Shown here: piece after piece, positions 1 through 12,334 of the stretch | Layout: every line of letters starts with the position of its first letter | Position numbering within the stretch: the first letter of the stretch is position 1 | DNA from: Arbacia lixula | Lineage: Eukaryota; Echinodermata; Echinoidea; Arbacioida; Arbaciidae | Reading direction: 5' to 3' | Length of the DNA stretch: 64,000 bases | Assembly (NCBI GenBank): GCA_963669155.1 | Contig: OZ022588.1 | Location: 15,523,200 to 15,587,199, forward strand | Notes under the pieces: model-generated | Seen by the model: only the letters and a program-made list of their open reading frames with translations | What the model was told of the DNA's origin: nothing | Databases searched by the model: none | Translations under genes and position numbers: made by a program

Positions 1-789
1 GGGCCCTGCGGTACGGTTGCTGCCCGGTCATGCTAGCTGCGTTGAGCTGATGAGTCGTTCATCGTGCTGCCTCGTCTAGACTAACGCCAACGGGCGTTCA
101 TGAACTGCGCTTGGACCTACTTCATCAATGTCATGGTGAGCTCTACATTATTCAAGCTGCGTGACGCCTTGGAGGTCCCTGCATGGTCGACTGAACAACA
201 GTGACGTTATTTTCTTGGGATCGCTTGGGATGACGGCAAATGAATATCTCCACGCTCCACGACGAGCTTTCTCGAGCTGTGATTGATGGTGAGTGAGCAG
301 CCCAGATAGAGTAAGATGTCGAGTCTAGGCTACTGACAGAAAATATAAAAGTCCAGTACAAAAGGCAGTAGATCTACAGTCATGACAGTTACAGTTGTAA
401 TGTAGATCTACTGAACTCATGGAGCAAATTGTAATGGATTAAAAAAAAGCCTTGTTTTTATCCCTCATTGACATTTGAATTTTTCATGCTAGCTGGGACG
501 GAGGTCAGGAAACGCATTTTGACGATAAGGGTCTATTAAAATTAAATTGACTCTTGAATCTTGTTATGTTTTAATATGCCTGTCTGCTTAATTTAAAGAC
601 AAAAGACTTATATAATTAGATCTATGCTAGATATGCATAATTTGATATTATTTTGTCGAATGATGATGTAGATTTATTCACCTATGAAGTATTCAGAAAT
701 GGCAATATCATAGGCCTATTTGATGATAATTGCTAGTCTAAATCCATCTACATGTATCTAACTTACATTTATTATATACTTGACTCCAT
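1..789. other. No gene recognised
   Basis: The first 350 bases are GC-richer than what follows and could be an edge of something outside the window, but every frame carries stops within about 100 bases. From 400 on it is AT-rich with no structure I can support. Confidence 0.3.
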
Positions 790-1296
790 ATTCTTCTATG
801 TATTGTGACTATCATCACCATCGTCTATTCCTTCTCCTCATCATCGCTTTCCATTTTTCATCATCATCAACACCATTATCATCTATTCCTCCTCATCAAT
901 ATTCATCATCATCATCATCACCATCACAATCATCATCAACATCATTTATTCGTCCTCATCGTCATCGCTATCCATTTATCAACAGTATCACCTTAATTAT
1001 GAATTCGTCGTCATGATCATCATCATGATCATCATCCATTTCTCCTCTTCCTCATCATCCCCATCATCTGTTGATCTGTTCATCATCACTGTCATCATCA
1101 TTTTACATTTATCATCATCATCATTATAATTCGTTATCGTCGTTACTATGCATCATGATCAATCATCATCAATTTATCATCATTATCATCATCATCATCA
1201 TCATCATCACATTATTATCCCTTCTTCCCCATCATCACTGTCATTATCCTCAGTTCCTCCTCCTCATCATCAATATATCATCAGTCATCACATCAC

Positions 1297-1329
<33 letters not shown>

Positions 1330-1385
1330 TATCATCTATTCCTCATCATTGTCAGTCACAATGCATCATGACCAACCATCATCAA
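790..1385. repeat. (ATC)n / (CAT)n microsatellite region
   Basis: Imperfect TCATCA trinucleotide repeats, purest at 1,185-1,210 and 1,290-1,330. The overlapping open frames rich in His, Ser or Ile are by-products of the repeat. Confidence 0.95.
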
Positions 1386-2272
1386 TAAACTCAATTTCAG
1401 CATGCTTGTCTTGTCTTCTTGTTGATCAAGAACGTGAGTCATGCAAGGCAGGTGGCCAATGTTCTGTTTCCACGTAGGCTGAGAGATATGTCCATAAATA
1501 TTTCAAAGCAATCGTCTTTTACCTGAGGCTGAGGGAATTATAATACACATGCTCCCCACGTTGTGTCAATCTGTTGCGTTTTGCAGGTAAAGATAAAACG
1601 ATGGTCAAATACACAGTGACCTCTACTTGTAGTCATGATATCTGTAGGCCTGTGGGTCATAAAGCTAACGAAATAACGCTCTTTTGTTAAGGAAGACATT
1701 GTCAATACGTCGAAGTGCACCGTAGATTTTAAAAATGTTAAACACCCCGGGATACCGTTCATTACAAATGGCAAGAAACGAATGCTAACCTGTATGAAAA
1801 TGATCTTTAAAAACATCATCTACTTGAGCATTGCATTAACCTAAATTCAAGGACATTTTCATTTCCATTCAGTGCTCAATCAATATCTAACTTAATTTAA
1901 ACATATTTGGTTGTGTTGTGTGAGTATGGGGGGGGGGGGGGGGGCAGGCCAAAATTATCCATCTTCAAATTACAATCTACTTGTTGATATTGCCCGCTGT
2001 CATAACTCCCTGGTATGAGTCACCCGTTGTAGTAGTAAGTAGTACGTGCTTGTACGAGGAGACGCGGCGGGAGAGCCCGCAAAACGCGCAAAACACTTGA
2101 CATTGTATAATCCTGAAGTGAACTAGGCATTATTCATTGGTTAAACGATAAACCGTCGAGCAGGATGCCCTTTGAAGTAATGTTATTTCATCTTTTCATC
2201 ACTTTATTTCTACCAACCAGTGCCCCTTCTTATACAAAGCTATGATTAATCTGACTCGATCGCAAGTCCAAT
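1386..2272. other. No gene recognised; poly(G) run
   Basis: AT-rich single-copy-looking sequence with a run of 17 G at 1,928-1,944. Nothing else supported. Confidence 0.4.
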
Positions 2273-2506
2273 GGACAATTCCACAGGTTTGGTTAGAGTC
2301 ATGGAACGTGAGTAACTAAAGCTTCTTTATGTGATTGAAAAAGAAGTTTCTGTGCTGAGGATATGATTGCGTGTCATGGAAAGGTGGACTGTTTGCTTCC
2401 TAGGTAATTATTTACATAATTTCTGCAAAACTATCACAGAATATAAAGTAAAGAAGCTTTGGCTACTCACGTTACATGACTTTAACCAAACCTGTGGAAT
2501 TGCCCC
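2273..2506. mobile_element. Fold-back element with approximately 55-bp terminal inverted repeats
   Basis: The left end (from 2,275, ACAATTCCACAGGTTTGGTT) reads in inverted form at the right end (ending near 2,505). Pairing continues inward through GTCATG, AACGTGAGTA and AAAGCTTCTTTA with a few mismatches. About 230 bp, no coding capacity: a nonautonomous DNA transposon (MITE). I could not fix a target-site duplication. Confidence 0.75.
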
Positions 2507-3756
2507 AATGCCCTATCTCCAATCTACAGAGTTACGGTTGATATGAATCGCAAGACAGGGCCCTGGTTGTTAAAATCATCACGAATGTCATGTACAGGGG
2601 GACCCAGTCAAAATCAAATGAATCTGACCGTAAGTAGTGATGGATACGCAGTTGAGTTGTTGGGGAGGATAGGGGGATGGGAGAAGGGGTTAGCTCTACA
2701 AGTTAAGTTTTCGTTTGTTACTTGACAGTGGTTTGTCCATTGGTTAAAAAAGCCCACATTGCTGTTTAATAATAGTCAGTTGGTCCATTCAGTTATATTT
2801 ACACGTTGAAAAGCAAGAAATATGATTTATTCTATAATTTAGATATCTTATTTTTCAAAATCTGTCTATGAAATACAAATAAATCCACAATTTAAATATT
2901 TCAAAAGTCACAGTCCTTTATGTTCGATATTTTAGTAACAGCCGAGATTTGCAGGCTAACGATAAACATGACAAATGGTAGACCTATCCAAACACACAAA
3001 GTATGAACTGACATTAACACTCCGTAGCTAGTTTAAATTAATTTCCAGTTTTGACATTAATTTTGTCCACAAGATAATCCATGGAATTTCCTATAGATGT
3101 ATTGAATTATGTGTTGAAAGATAAGCACCAAAGGAAAAAAAAAAATAGAATGGGCTTGTGCACGAAAAAACAACAACAACACGTGATTGGATTGGAAAAG
3201 CATCTGCATTGCCTGAGCATTTTTAAATTGAACTAAAAATTGAATAAATTGAACATGTTGAATAAATGAATTTGATCAACAAACTTAGAATTGCGCGGAA
3301 AAACATACGTCAACTACGGAAGGCCGTTATGGTTTCGGATAATAAATTTGAGTTACAGTTTTGATTAACGGAAGTGCTGCTTCCATCATGATTTCCTTGA
3401 AGTGAAATGTATGGATCAGTAATAAAGTATTCATGGTGTGTCCGCTCACACGGGAGCAATTTGATGCTGTCTCTCGCCGCCTGTACTTCGTTACTAGGGT
3501 TTTCCCGTTGCAGCAAAGCAAGACATCTTTAAATACCAACATGGCTCGGTGCTGCACTGGCGGCAAACGTACCTCAGCGGGAAATGCCACTTCGGTTTGT
3601 AGACCCAACACGCCCTGAGTCGCGCCTGCTAAGGAGGTAATAATTACCTACCACAAAAAAGCAAAAGGGGAAACAGAGAAGGCTAAGTTTTAGCAAAGGT
3701 CGGATGGTACTAGGTTAACAAAATATAGGCTAACCGCTCCACAGAACGCGCAAACA

Positions 3757-3791
<35 letters not shown>

Positions 3792-3833
3792 ACAGACAAT
3801 GACACATAATGTATACATGCAAACACGCACACA
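2507..3833. other. No gene recognised
   Basis: AT-rich to 3,300, then a GC-richer patch at 3,430-3,640 with short open frames on both strands that match nothing I know. A perfect 13-base palindrome GGTAATAATTACC follows, and a CA repeat at 3,758-3,789. Confidence 0.3.
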
Positions 3834-4249
3834 TGGGCCTGTCTACAGTAATGGGTACATTTCTGTTACATTTAGTGTAACATATGCATTAATCTCTTAA
3901 TCTTGTTTGTCTTTTAAATAAACCAGCCTATAATAATAAAATATCAAAGAAATGTATTGATTTGCACTTTACAAGGTTTTGTACGCTTCAGAAAATTTGC
4001 CCTGTTCAAATTTGCCACAGCACGTTGGTAACGGGACATACGAGTTTGTAACACACTCGTGTCCCGTTACCACTGTGATATGTACAGGCTTAGTTTATAT
4101 AATAATTATCATTTAGAGCAGGATTTTAGCTGAAGTTATTTTTGAGGAAGTTAATTCAACCCTCTGTCATATTTTGGTGGTGCAAGGTGGTCATAATTTC
4201 AAATGATTCAGTTGTGCCAAAAAATATCCATTTACTGTAGACAGACCCA
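3834..4249. mobile_element. MITE with approximately 20-bp terminal inverted repeats
   Basis: Left end TGGGCCTGTCTACAGTAA at 3,834 matches in inverted form the right end TTACTGTAGACAGACCCA ending at 4,249, one mismatch. Inside, GGTAACGGGACA at about 4,028 and TGTCCCGTTACC at about 4,061 form a second smaller inverted repeat. 416 bp, no coding capacity. Confidence 0.7.
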
Positions 4250-4605
4250 CATACATACACACTAAAATGAAACGAATATGACGAGTTGAATGATGTCATT
4301 AGTCATTACTAAACGATTTTAATTACCTCCAATGCCAATGTGAGTTGTAATAAGAATTATCAAAACCGAAATTATTATATATAAATATCTAAATGAAAGG
4401 GAAAGTTTGGCCCAAACTTGGCGTGAACTTCCTGTTTAAATATAATATTCGAGAAACAGAAAAGCGCAAGCACACATTTTTTTTCAGTGATGATGATCTT
4501 TATTCTGATTCCATGTAATACATCATACAATCAATTTCGAATGTATTGACAAAAATTAAACGAAACAATCATGCAAATTACAATGAAAAAACGCAAACGC
4601 AAACG

Positions 4606-4606
<1 letters not shown>
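4250..4606. other. No gene recognised
   Basis: AT-rich sequence with no supported feature. Confidence 0.4.
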
Positions 4607-4649
<43 letters not shown>

Positions 4650-4689
4650 CACACACACACACACACGGAAGCATGCACATGCACGCACA

Positions 4690-4729
<40 letters not shown>
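4607..4729. repeat. (CA)n microsatellite
   Basis: Two CA blocks separated by a short interruption near 4,668-4,690. The His/Thr and Cys/Val open frames on the two strands are by-products. Confidence 0.95.
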
Positions 4730-4730
<1 letters not shown>

Positions 4731-5574
4731 CTGTAACTCTGTGTGATCTATTTATCTATCATCTACAAAACATAATCATATGAGCATATGAGGTTTTAAA
4801 GTATCTCGCAACCGTGAACGATGCTGCTGGTACTCAATAATGTCCTTGACTATATTAGTAAGCGCTGGAATAAGAGAGTCATTCTTCATCGCATGCTGTT
4901 TATTTGATTTACTGGACGACGAGAGAGGAACCAATACAAAACGAAGATTGAAAGTACAGAGTGAAGGGTGAAAATGACGAGAGTGTTGAACAGACGGAAG
5001 ATTTCGATGTACCATATGCATGTATGTAGTATATATCATCTTTACGATTATCTTACGTCATGAAGTAAAACAGATCTCACCTCATTACATTTATATTAAT
5101 AAATTCGCTTTTACTAATGATTGGCATACAATTGTTGTATGATGAAGTAATACTTTTACTTATAGCTGTGGATAAGACATTTAGATTTCCTTCATAACAG
5201 CATGCAACAAATGAAGGGAGGGCTGTTTGAGCCGCTCCCTTATCTCCTCATTTAATCTTAATGGATGATGCCTCAAGGCTCAAAAAATTAAATGTTTATG
5301 TTTGCGTGCTCATAAAAAAGCCCAAAAGGAATGCGTGAGCTGTTCTACCACAGTTATCTCTTTGCTCTCCGAGAATAGAGTCATTTTGGCGCCACCGTGA
5401 ATATGTGTCATTATACTACATACTTTTTGTACAGTCGTAATCTAGATCAAAAAGAGGGGAGAGTTTGTACATGAGTGCATCACGGGGATGGGACGTGGAA
5501 GATGCCGTTTGCATGATGAAGATGTTTTTACAATATAGTCATGATGCATCAATTCACTTCTCAATCCACATCTA
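4730..5574. other. No gene recognised
   Basis: AT-rich single-copy-looking sequence. A minus-strand open frame at 4,776-5,039 has no recognisable domain. Confidence 0.35.
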
Positions 5575-6000
5575 CTTCATTTCCTTTGCTTCTCGTTCAC
5601 CAGCCCATCATCTTCCTCTTTAGCCTCTTTTCTTATTTCCGCTTCTTCTTTCCCGTTTCGTTTGTCTGTCTCATCCCATTCTGCTCATTGTTCTAGTCGT
5701 TCTTCCTGTCTTGGTTGTTATATTTTTCTCTCCTCTTCTTTCACAATTACCTTCCTTTCTTGTCTTCATCTTCCATATTCCTTTTCTTAGCATTCATCTT
5801 CGTCTCCTTCATGTTCTTCTCCTTCCCTTTTCTCCTTCGTCTTCTTTTTCTTCTTCACGATCCCATTCATTATCGTCTTCCTCATGTTATTCCCTTCCCC
5901 TTTACTTCTTCTTTTTTCTGACTTGGTTTTTCTTCTTGTTGCTTCTTGTTGCTCTCCTTCGTCTTCGTTTTCGTTCTCGCCTTCTCCTGCTCACTTCTCC
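5575..6000. repeat. Pyrimidine-rich (CTT/TCC) tract
   Basis: Plus strand almost entirely C and T with TTCTTC and TCTTCC units, giving false Phe/Leu/Ser-rich open frames. About 2 kb before the purine tract at 8,310. Confidence 0.85.
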
Positions 6001-6059
6001 ACCATGTGTAATGTATTAAATGCACAAGTATAAGGATGCATATCTATGTGAGAAAATGC

Positions 6060-6255
6060 ACATTTTAGAAAAAAAATTGTACACAACATATCGGAGAGCA
6101 CCTCGCATGTGACGTCACAAAATCAAAACTTTAAAATGAAATAACTTTCTTTTCCTTTGACCGATTTTCGTCAAACCTTCACTCATGTCTTTCTTTCATT
6201 TGTCTCTTTTTATTGAAACCAAAATAATTTCAGGGTGAACTTCCCCTTTAAGACA
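6060..6255 (-). mobile_element. Dispersed repeat fragment ending GGTGAACTTCCCCTTTAA
   Basis: The end, read on the minus strand as TTAAAGGGGAAGTTCACC, together with the TTTGACCGATTTTCGTCAAA stretch, resembles a short interspersed repeat I know from sea urchin and other marine invertebrate sequence. The other end is not clear, so the family assignment is tentative. Confidence 0.4.
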
Positions 6256-8309
6256 ACACCACATAAACTAAAATACCACTGTATTTTGATATACTGAAGC
6301 TCTTTTCCCACTAGTACAAGCCGAGGGTGAGCGAGCAATGCGGGCTATTATAGGCCTATGGAATAGCTCGCGCTGCTCCTACAACCAAGAAGGTATTATA
6401 CCTAGTTGCCAAATGAACACGTTTTCATCATTCAGCGCCATCTGAATTGGTCGGGATCGCGTCAACAAATCTCAGCTGTGCAATTTGCGAGTACTGAGAT
6501 TAGATGGGACATCGATGCAGCTCTGAAATAAATTGGTTTCACGCGTTCTGGGTGTGGGGTGGAGAGTCATGTGAATGTGTAGTTAATGCCACGATCTACT
6601 CGACCTATTTCATTATCAAAGCAATACGCGAATCTAAGAAGCCCATATTGTAGATTAGGGAGGAGGCACTATGTATATTTGAGTGTAAAATGGGAACGTT
6701 CTGCTATGTATACATGTGTGAAATGTGCGTTAAGTGGAAGTACCACATCTCCGCACATGTATTTAGGGGCCACGTAAAATATCCGAATCGATCGTTGATC
6801 ACAAGATGTTATGTGATTAAAGGTAGCATCGCCCCTTTGCAGGTAAAAAAAAACCCGACAACGATAGTGTCTAGGTACTACCATGACGACGGAGAATGGA
6901 AGTACGATCTTTTAAAAGAAATTCCCTCACAACAGTAGAACTGGAAACTGAATAATTTGATCGCTCAAAAGATGATAGGTTTTGGACAGTTCGTTGCAAA
7001 CCGACTGGGGCCGAGTTTGTAATCACTAATTAATGTACTTTGTTAGACTTTATAGGCATAAGTGGGGAATTTCATTTCCTTAAATTACGTTTGTCATGAG
7101 TGTCCTGCAAACTTAATATGCTTACTAGCCATATCATATTGCCACGTATCCTAGAAGCTCGAGACCGGTGAGTAATATAAGAAGTTTGTTTTTCTATATC
7201 GTGCCATTTGCATTGTGTAAAAAGTGCGTTGATTTGTGTTGGCTTTGGCCTTCACGCGATGAAGACTTCATTACGTGCCATCAACATGATCAAGTGGATT
7301 TTGCCCGCTTATAAAACTGTGCAGGAGCTCTACTCGAAGCGTAACTTGCTATCTGAAAATGCAGGTATCTGAATTTTGATCGTCCAATTCCATCTAGATG
7401 GCCTTTCTCACAGGATATTATAGTCAGACCGCACAACACAGGCTGTGTTTCCCGAGGAGAATTTGAGAAGAGGGCGTTGAAAGCGATGTTTTCTAGGATC
7501 GGGTCGGACACAATGAGACCAAAATTGGTTTGTCATGGGGTCGGGGTGAGCATGGGGAGTATGGTTGAAACATCACACCCACCAGCTCCCACATACGTCT
7601 GACCCCATCTCCGTCTATTTGTCTCTTTGTTTCCATGTCATCCCCGTCCCCTTCTTCTCTCAATCTCATCGACGTGTACACGTTTCAACCAGTCGTGACG
7701 TCTCTGTGCTCGCACCCCCTCTTTTCCCTCTCTCTTGCGCTCCTTTTTGTTACGCTACTCGCAAAATTGCGGTGCTGAAATTGGTGAATGGATTTATTTA
7801 TATGTCCAACACGAAGGACACATCATTATTACCAGTAAAAGTAGTTCAAGCAATATTCCAATGCACTTAGACATAATTGTGTTCTGCTATAGTAATAATG
7901 GTAATTATAGACAGGGCTGGGCAAAAAAAAAAACACCTCACGAGTATTTTTATTTAAATATTTGATAACATTCAGTTCAGCAGAATAATAGTATGCACGT
8001 GTATAGAGAATCTCGCCAAGGATGATCTCACTATAAATCATCCTCCAGTAATTCATGTTCGTGTCTTGACTGATAATCATTTCATAAATGCCATCAATCT
8101 CACAACTTTGAATGTGAATGTCATGGGTGACCCTTGCGGCAATGCCCATAGGCAAATAATGGCAAGAAACTTGGCGCATAATTTATGACATCTTAAATAT
8201 GGCGTGGTGCTCGGTTTAGCCCACTCAGAATACTTCACCATCATGATTGGTTGCCTGTCTGTCTTCTATCTATCCCCTCGGGGAATTATGACGACTCGTT
8301 TAGAGTGGC
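6256..8309. other. No gene recognised
   Basis: Mixed-composition sequence. Short open frames at 6,586-6,938, 7,290-7,870 and 7,829-8,179 show no domain and many use non-ATG starts. An A-rich stretch near 6,845 resembles one near 20,580 and may be a decayed repeat. Confidence 0.3.
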
Positions 8310-8870
8310 AAGAGAAGGGGGGGGGGGGACAAGGAGAATGTGCAGAAGAATGGGGCAAGAAAAGGTCGAGAAGAAGAAGTGGAGACAAAGAAAACAAGAA
8401 GGGAAAACGAAGGAGATAAGAAGAGGATGGAAATAAAAAAAAAGTGGACACAGAGAAAATGGAAAAAGAAGGAAAAACAAAAGTTGAGAACAGAAGTCAA
8501 GACGGAAAAGAGAGAGAAAGGGAGAAGAAGAAAAACACAAGAAGGGGGCATGAAAATAATGGGGAAGAAGAAAAGAAGAGAAAAATAGAAGTTGAAGAAA
8601 CAGTGAAGGAAAAGAAGGAGACAAGGAAGAGGAAGGAGGAGGAGAGCGAGAAGAAGAAGGAGGAGGAGGAGGAGGAGAAGAAGAAGAAGAAGAAGAAGAA
8701 GAAGAAGAAGAAGAAGAAGAAGAAAAAATGAAGTGGAGGAAGGAAAAGAAGAAAGGGAATGAGAATGAGACAAGATAAAGAGAAGGGAAACAAAGGACAA
8801 GAAGGAGGAGGAGGCGGAAGGTGGGTGGGTGGACGGGGAGGAGAAGATAAAGAAGAACGAAACGTTTCCG
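8310..8870. repeat. Purine-rich tract with (GAA)n core
   Basis: Plus strand is nearly all A and G over about 550 bases; a pure AAG run lies at about 8,680-8,725. Lys/Glu-rich (plus) and Phe/Leu/Ser-rich (minus) open frames are artefacts. Such mirror-like purine tracts can form triplex DNA. Confidence 0.9.
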
Positions 8871-9560
8871 TGGGAATCATAACTCTACTAGAAGAAGTAA
8901 CATTAGATGAAGAATAGGAAGGAAGGCGGTTTCGTTCGAATGATAAAAAACCCAAACATAAATTAGAACATGAAATATGATGACTTGTGTACAACTGTGT
9001 TGATTGAAGAAGTAGCGCACCGCGTCATTAGTTTCTGCATCTCTCACATAGATCAGACAGCATAAAAGTCTGGCAGACACCATACGGTCTAACTCCAACG
9101 CTTTTTGGCTTTATTCGATTTTATTAGAAAAGTTGATAGTTTTGCAGCTATGTAGAGGGGTAAGGTGAAAGGAGGGGGGGGGGGGTGCACACACATCATA
9201 AAAAGTCTTATACTTAAAACGTAAAACGATTGAACCTCAACTGTCTGTGGTGTCGAGCTGCGTCACGTCTTATTACTAGTGTTTACTGGTCTGGACATAC
9301 CCCCGTTTCTTTCTGCTGTTAGCATCGTTTGCCAACATAGAGTTTCCAGTTTGCATAGAAATGGAGGATGCTATCATAACGGGGTTGTCGAAGAAAGGAG
9401 AACTCTAGAAGATCTGTGGATTTCTCTCGATTTTATGACATGTTTTGTTGTTTTTCCATGGACTGTCCTACGCGTTCTAGTTCATGTATATGTACGTTAA
9501 CGGTTAATGCATCCCTTAGCCATTATCCCCATGCAGAGTCGCGGATGGAGGTATGCAGTC
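8871..9560. other. No gene recognised
   Basis: Contains a poly(G) run near 9,173-9,185. The 73-residue open frame at 9,279-9,500 has no recognisable domain. Confidence 0.35.
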
Positions 9561-9619
9561 ATGTCGTTTGTTAGTTTTACAGTATACTGCCAGTATACTG
9601 TAACACTAACAAACGACAT
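9561..9619. repeat. Near-perfect 29-bp inverted repeat with a 1-base centre
   Basis: Arms 9,561-9,589 and 9,591-9,619 (ATGTCGTTTGTTAG at the outer left, CTAACAAACGACAT at the outer right) pair with one mismatch around a single C at 9,590. No flanking duplication is obvious. Most likely a minimal fold-back element or cruciform. Confidence 0.85.
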
Positions 9620-10072
9620 TGAGGCCTACTATGGCTGGAGAGAATGATGAGACATACATATTACATGGACGCCAAACTCGTTATGCACCGTCGATGCATT
9701 ATGACATAAGAAATACACATTAAGTCAGAGTGCTGCAACTTGAGAGGAGGCCGGGATCCCTAGCTGTTTAGTGGGCATGGAAAGAACACCTTGACAAGAA
9801 CGGGAGGAAAATAGAGGATATTCTCATATCGGTATTACTACTAACCGCATTTCAAAGTGGCGGGGACTCTCCCAGACGCCCCCTAATAAAACGAAGGGTT
9901 ACACTTCCACTCGATTCAAGCTGAAGGATGTACCGCTATACTGGTCGCTAGTTCTGTGAAATGTCATCGATTGATATTCTTGGAATAATCCTTTCAATGT
10001 GCAAATATGTTTCCACTTGTGTGTCACTGTGTGTAGCAAGTGTTAATCAAAACTTAATTACTTGCACGCCAA
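9620..10072. other. No gene recognised
   Basis: No supported feature. Might include decayed LINE sequence upstream of the RT relic, but I cannot read it. Confidence 0.3.
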
Positions 10073-10780
10073 ATCGATGATATTTCTAATGTATAATTTT
10101 ATTTCAATTCGAAGATTTGTTAATATGCAGATGATACGGCTATATTTCACAGCATTGGAGATTTAACTTACTTTCTATAGAACGATTTTGATTTAATCGT
10201 TGAATGTTTGAAACTTAATCTACTTCACCTGCATCCAGAGAAGTCCAAAGTTCTGATATTTGGCTCTAGGTGTATTATAGATAGTGTACATTAGAAATTG
10301 ATAAGAATTATAAGGAAACCGAAATGATTAACGAGATTTAATATCTTGAAGTAATGCAAGATTATCTTATCCTATTATCCTATATTATATATTATCCTAT
10401 CTTAGCTGTCTCCACATGTTTATATAAAAAGATATCACGATCGTTCGGCGGTTTACGTAACATTGTGCCTTGCAAAGTTCTAATTCAACTTTATTTCTAA
10501 TTAATATGATTGTACATTGAATATTGTAGTACATTTTGGGGCTATAGCAGCAACATTAGTATAAATTACATTCAGCTACTCTGTTTCGCAACATTCCCTT
10601 CTACAGACTTTACAATGGCAGTCAGTCAAAGAACGAATTATGTTTAACTAATGCCTTCGTCTTCAAGATAGTCCAGAACATAACGCAATAAATGCTCCCA
10701 TGAACCCTCAGCAGAATTTAGGATGGACTCAACAAGAATTAAGACAAATTAATATATTCCATTGTACATTAAAATGTGCG
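10073..10780 (+). pseudogene. Decayed non-LTR retrotransposon reverse transcriptase
   Basis: Read in one frame from 10,073, with several stops, the sequence gives IDDISNV, then YADDTAIFHSIGDLTYFL at 10,124 (the YADD catalytic motif of LINE RTs). LIVECLKLNLLHLHPEKSKV and LIFGSR follow, the conserved block just after YADD in Jockey/CR1-like elements. Further on, in shifted frames, KISRSFGGLRNIVP, IEYCSTFWGYSSN and LGWTQQELRQIN match the thumb and C-terminal region of the same elements. Multiple stops and frameshifts show it is dead. No ORF finder would list it. I judge CR1/Jockey superfamily likely but not proved. Confidence 0.75.
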
Positions 10781-12277
10781 TGCTATGAGCTCTTTCTTGG
10801 TTTCATGCCAGGCGCCATTTCTCACCATTAGGCTGGCTTCCAGGCAGTTGGGCATGTTTAATCCAAACTACAATACATGTAATCAATAAACGGGTCTGGC
10901 TGCGGTAGACTAATCATTGTCATTTCCTTCCCAGCTCGCCTAAACACGGAGGGAGAAAGATGATGAGAATGAGAGGGTGAGTTGTGAACAGTGGATTCTA
11001 TGTTTAAAGTTTGAATTATAAATGTTCAAAAGCCTGGAAGTTAGGCTACACCCCACCCGTTCCTCGACATTCTGTAACGCACCAGAAGTGACAGTGACGG
11101 AGTGATGCTCTGCTCGGTTCCCTTGCCGATGATGGATGTTGGTCGTGGTGGCGATAAGGGCTGAACCTTTCTCGTAGGAGGCGGTGAAATTGTGGACTCG
11201 TCGATTTCTTTAAAGGCAGTGTTTCCCTTTTGCACGTTAACATTATAAAATTGTATGAACACAACCATGATAACAATACATACACACGGTAGAAGAAAAT
11301 AACGTTTCAGAACACTTCATCAACCTACATGGAATTTACGGTTTGAAACGCCTTTGACTTTGACTTTAGTGGAGCTGTATTGACGTTTCTGTTTGTTTAT
11401 GGATGGGGATATATTGTCATCTCTTAATATATGATTATGTAAACAAATGGATCCATATTAAACTGGTATTACAGAGCAAAAGTGAGACACATTCCGCAGT
11501 CTGAACGTCACCTGGACCGTCCTTTTCGTTTGATGAGCCAAACGTGGTTTATGGGAGTTGGTGCATTTCCAACTTGATCCGATGACGTTATTTGAATGTA
11601 TAAGATGAACATGGCAATCTTTGGAAGAGTTCACAGAGAGAATATCTGCTACGCACGCTACATTGGCATTGAACATGTTGAACAGGTGCATCATTATTTG
11701 TTTCCCCTCACGCAAGCAAGTATTAAAGGCAACCATTGTTTCTTTACGAACACGCAAAATGATACTAGTATTTGGATGTACAGTCTCAACAACGAGAGAG
11801 TGAACAAAGGTAGCGCTAGGATAATCGATTGAGATTATGCTTTCAGAGTTTTCATTATTCAGATATGGTACATGCAGCTACATGTAATGGGTCGGCCAAA
11901 ATAACAACTACACATTGATTCGTTCTAACTTAGTAAGGGTATATATGCAATAGCTCACTAACACCAGACCAAATTTTGATGAGCAGTGCCTTTTTTTCTG
12001 GGGAAAGACGCTGAATATTGTGAAAGCAGAAAGTGGTGAGAGTTTAGGAGAAATGAGGATAAATGAAAGAAAGGGTGAAAAGCGGCTCCACCTCCCCCGA
12101 CATTCCCAAGAGAAAGGGAGGAAGAAACACAGGCACTAATGAGAAGACAGACAGAGACATTGGCTGGTTCTGGAACTGGAACAGTGGACTAATATAGTCC
12201 AGGTTTCTACACCGTTTTCCTTAAACCTCTGTTCAGAATAGAGAGAGGTAAGGATAGAGTGAGAGGGAGGGAGACAA

Positions 12278-12283
<6 letters not shown>
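10781..12283. other. No gene recognised
   Basis: Short overlapping open frames on both strands at 11,041-11,285 and 11,458-11,832 have no domain I recognise. The stretch at 10,830-10,930 loosely resembles 16,800-16,870 and 22,420-22,560 (shared AGCCTGG- and GGCTG-type words), suggesting an old dispersed repeat. Confidence 0.3.

Positions 12284-12334
<51 letters not shown>
12284..12334. repeat. (GA)n microsatellite
   Basis: AGAGAG repeat with one or two interruptions. Confidence 0.95.

Noticed and set aside
110-260. Retroelement integrase zinc-finger fragment (LRLDLLHQCHGE-like residues)
   Set aside because: Only about ten residues look suggestive, followed by stops; too weak to call.
780-1477. 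His- and Ile-rich proteins
   Set aside because: Translation of an (ATC)n microsatellite; different frames give different homopolymers.
8300-8994. Lys/Glu-rich or Phe/Leu-rich proteins
   Set aside because: By-products of the purine tract on the two strands.
9561-9619. microRNA precursor
   Set aside because: The hairpin has a 1-base centre and nearly perfect arms; miRNA precursors need a larger loop and usually some bulges.
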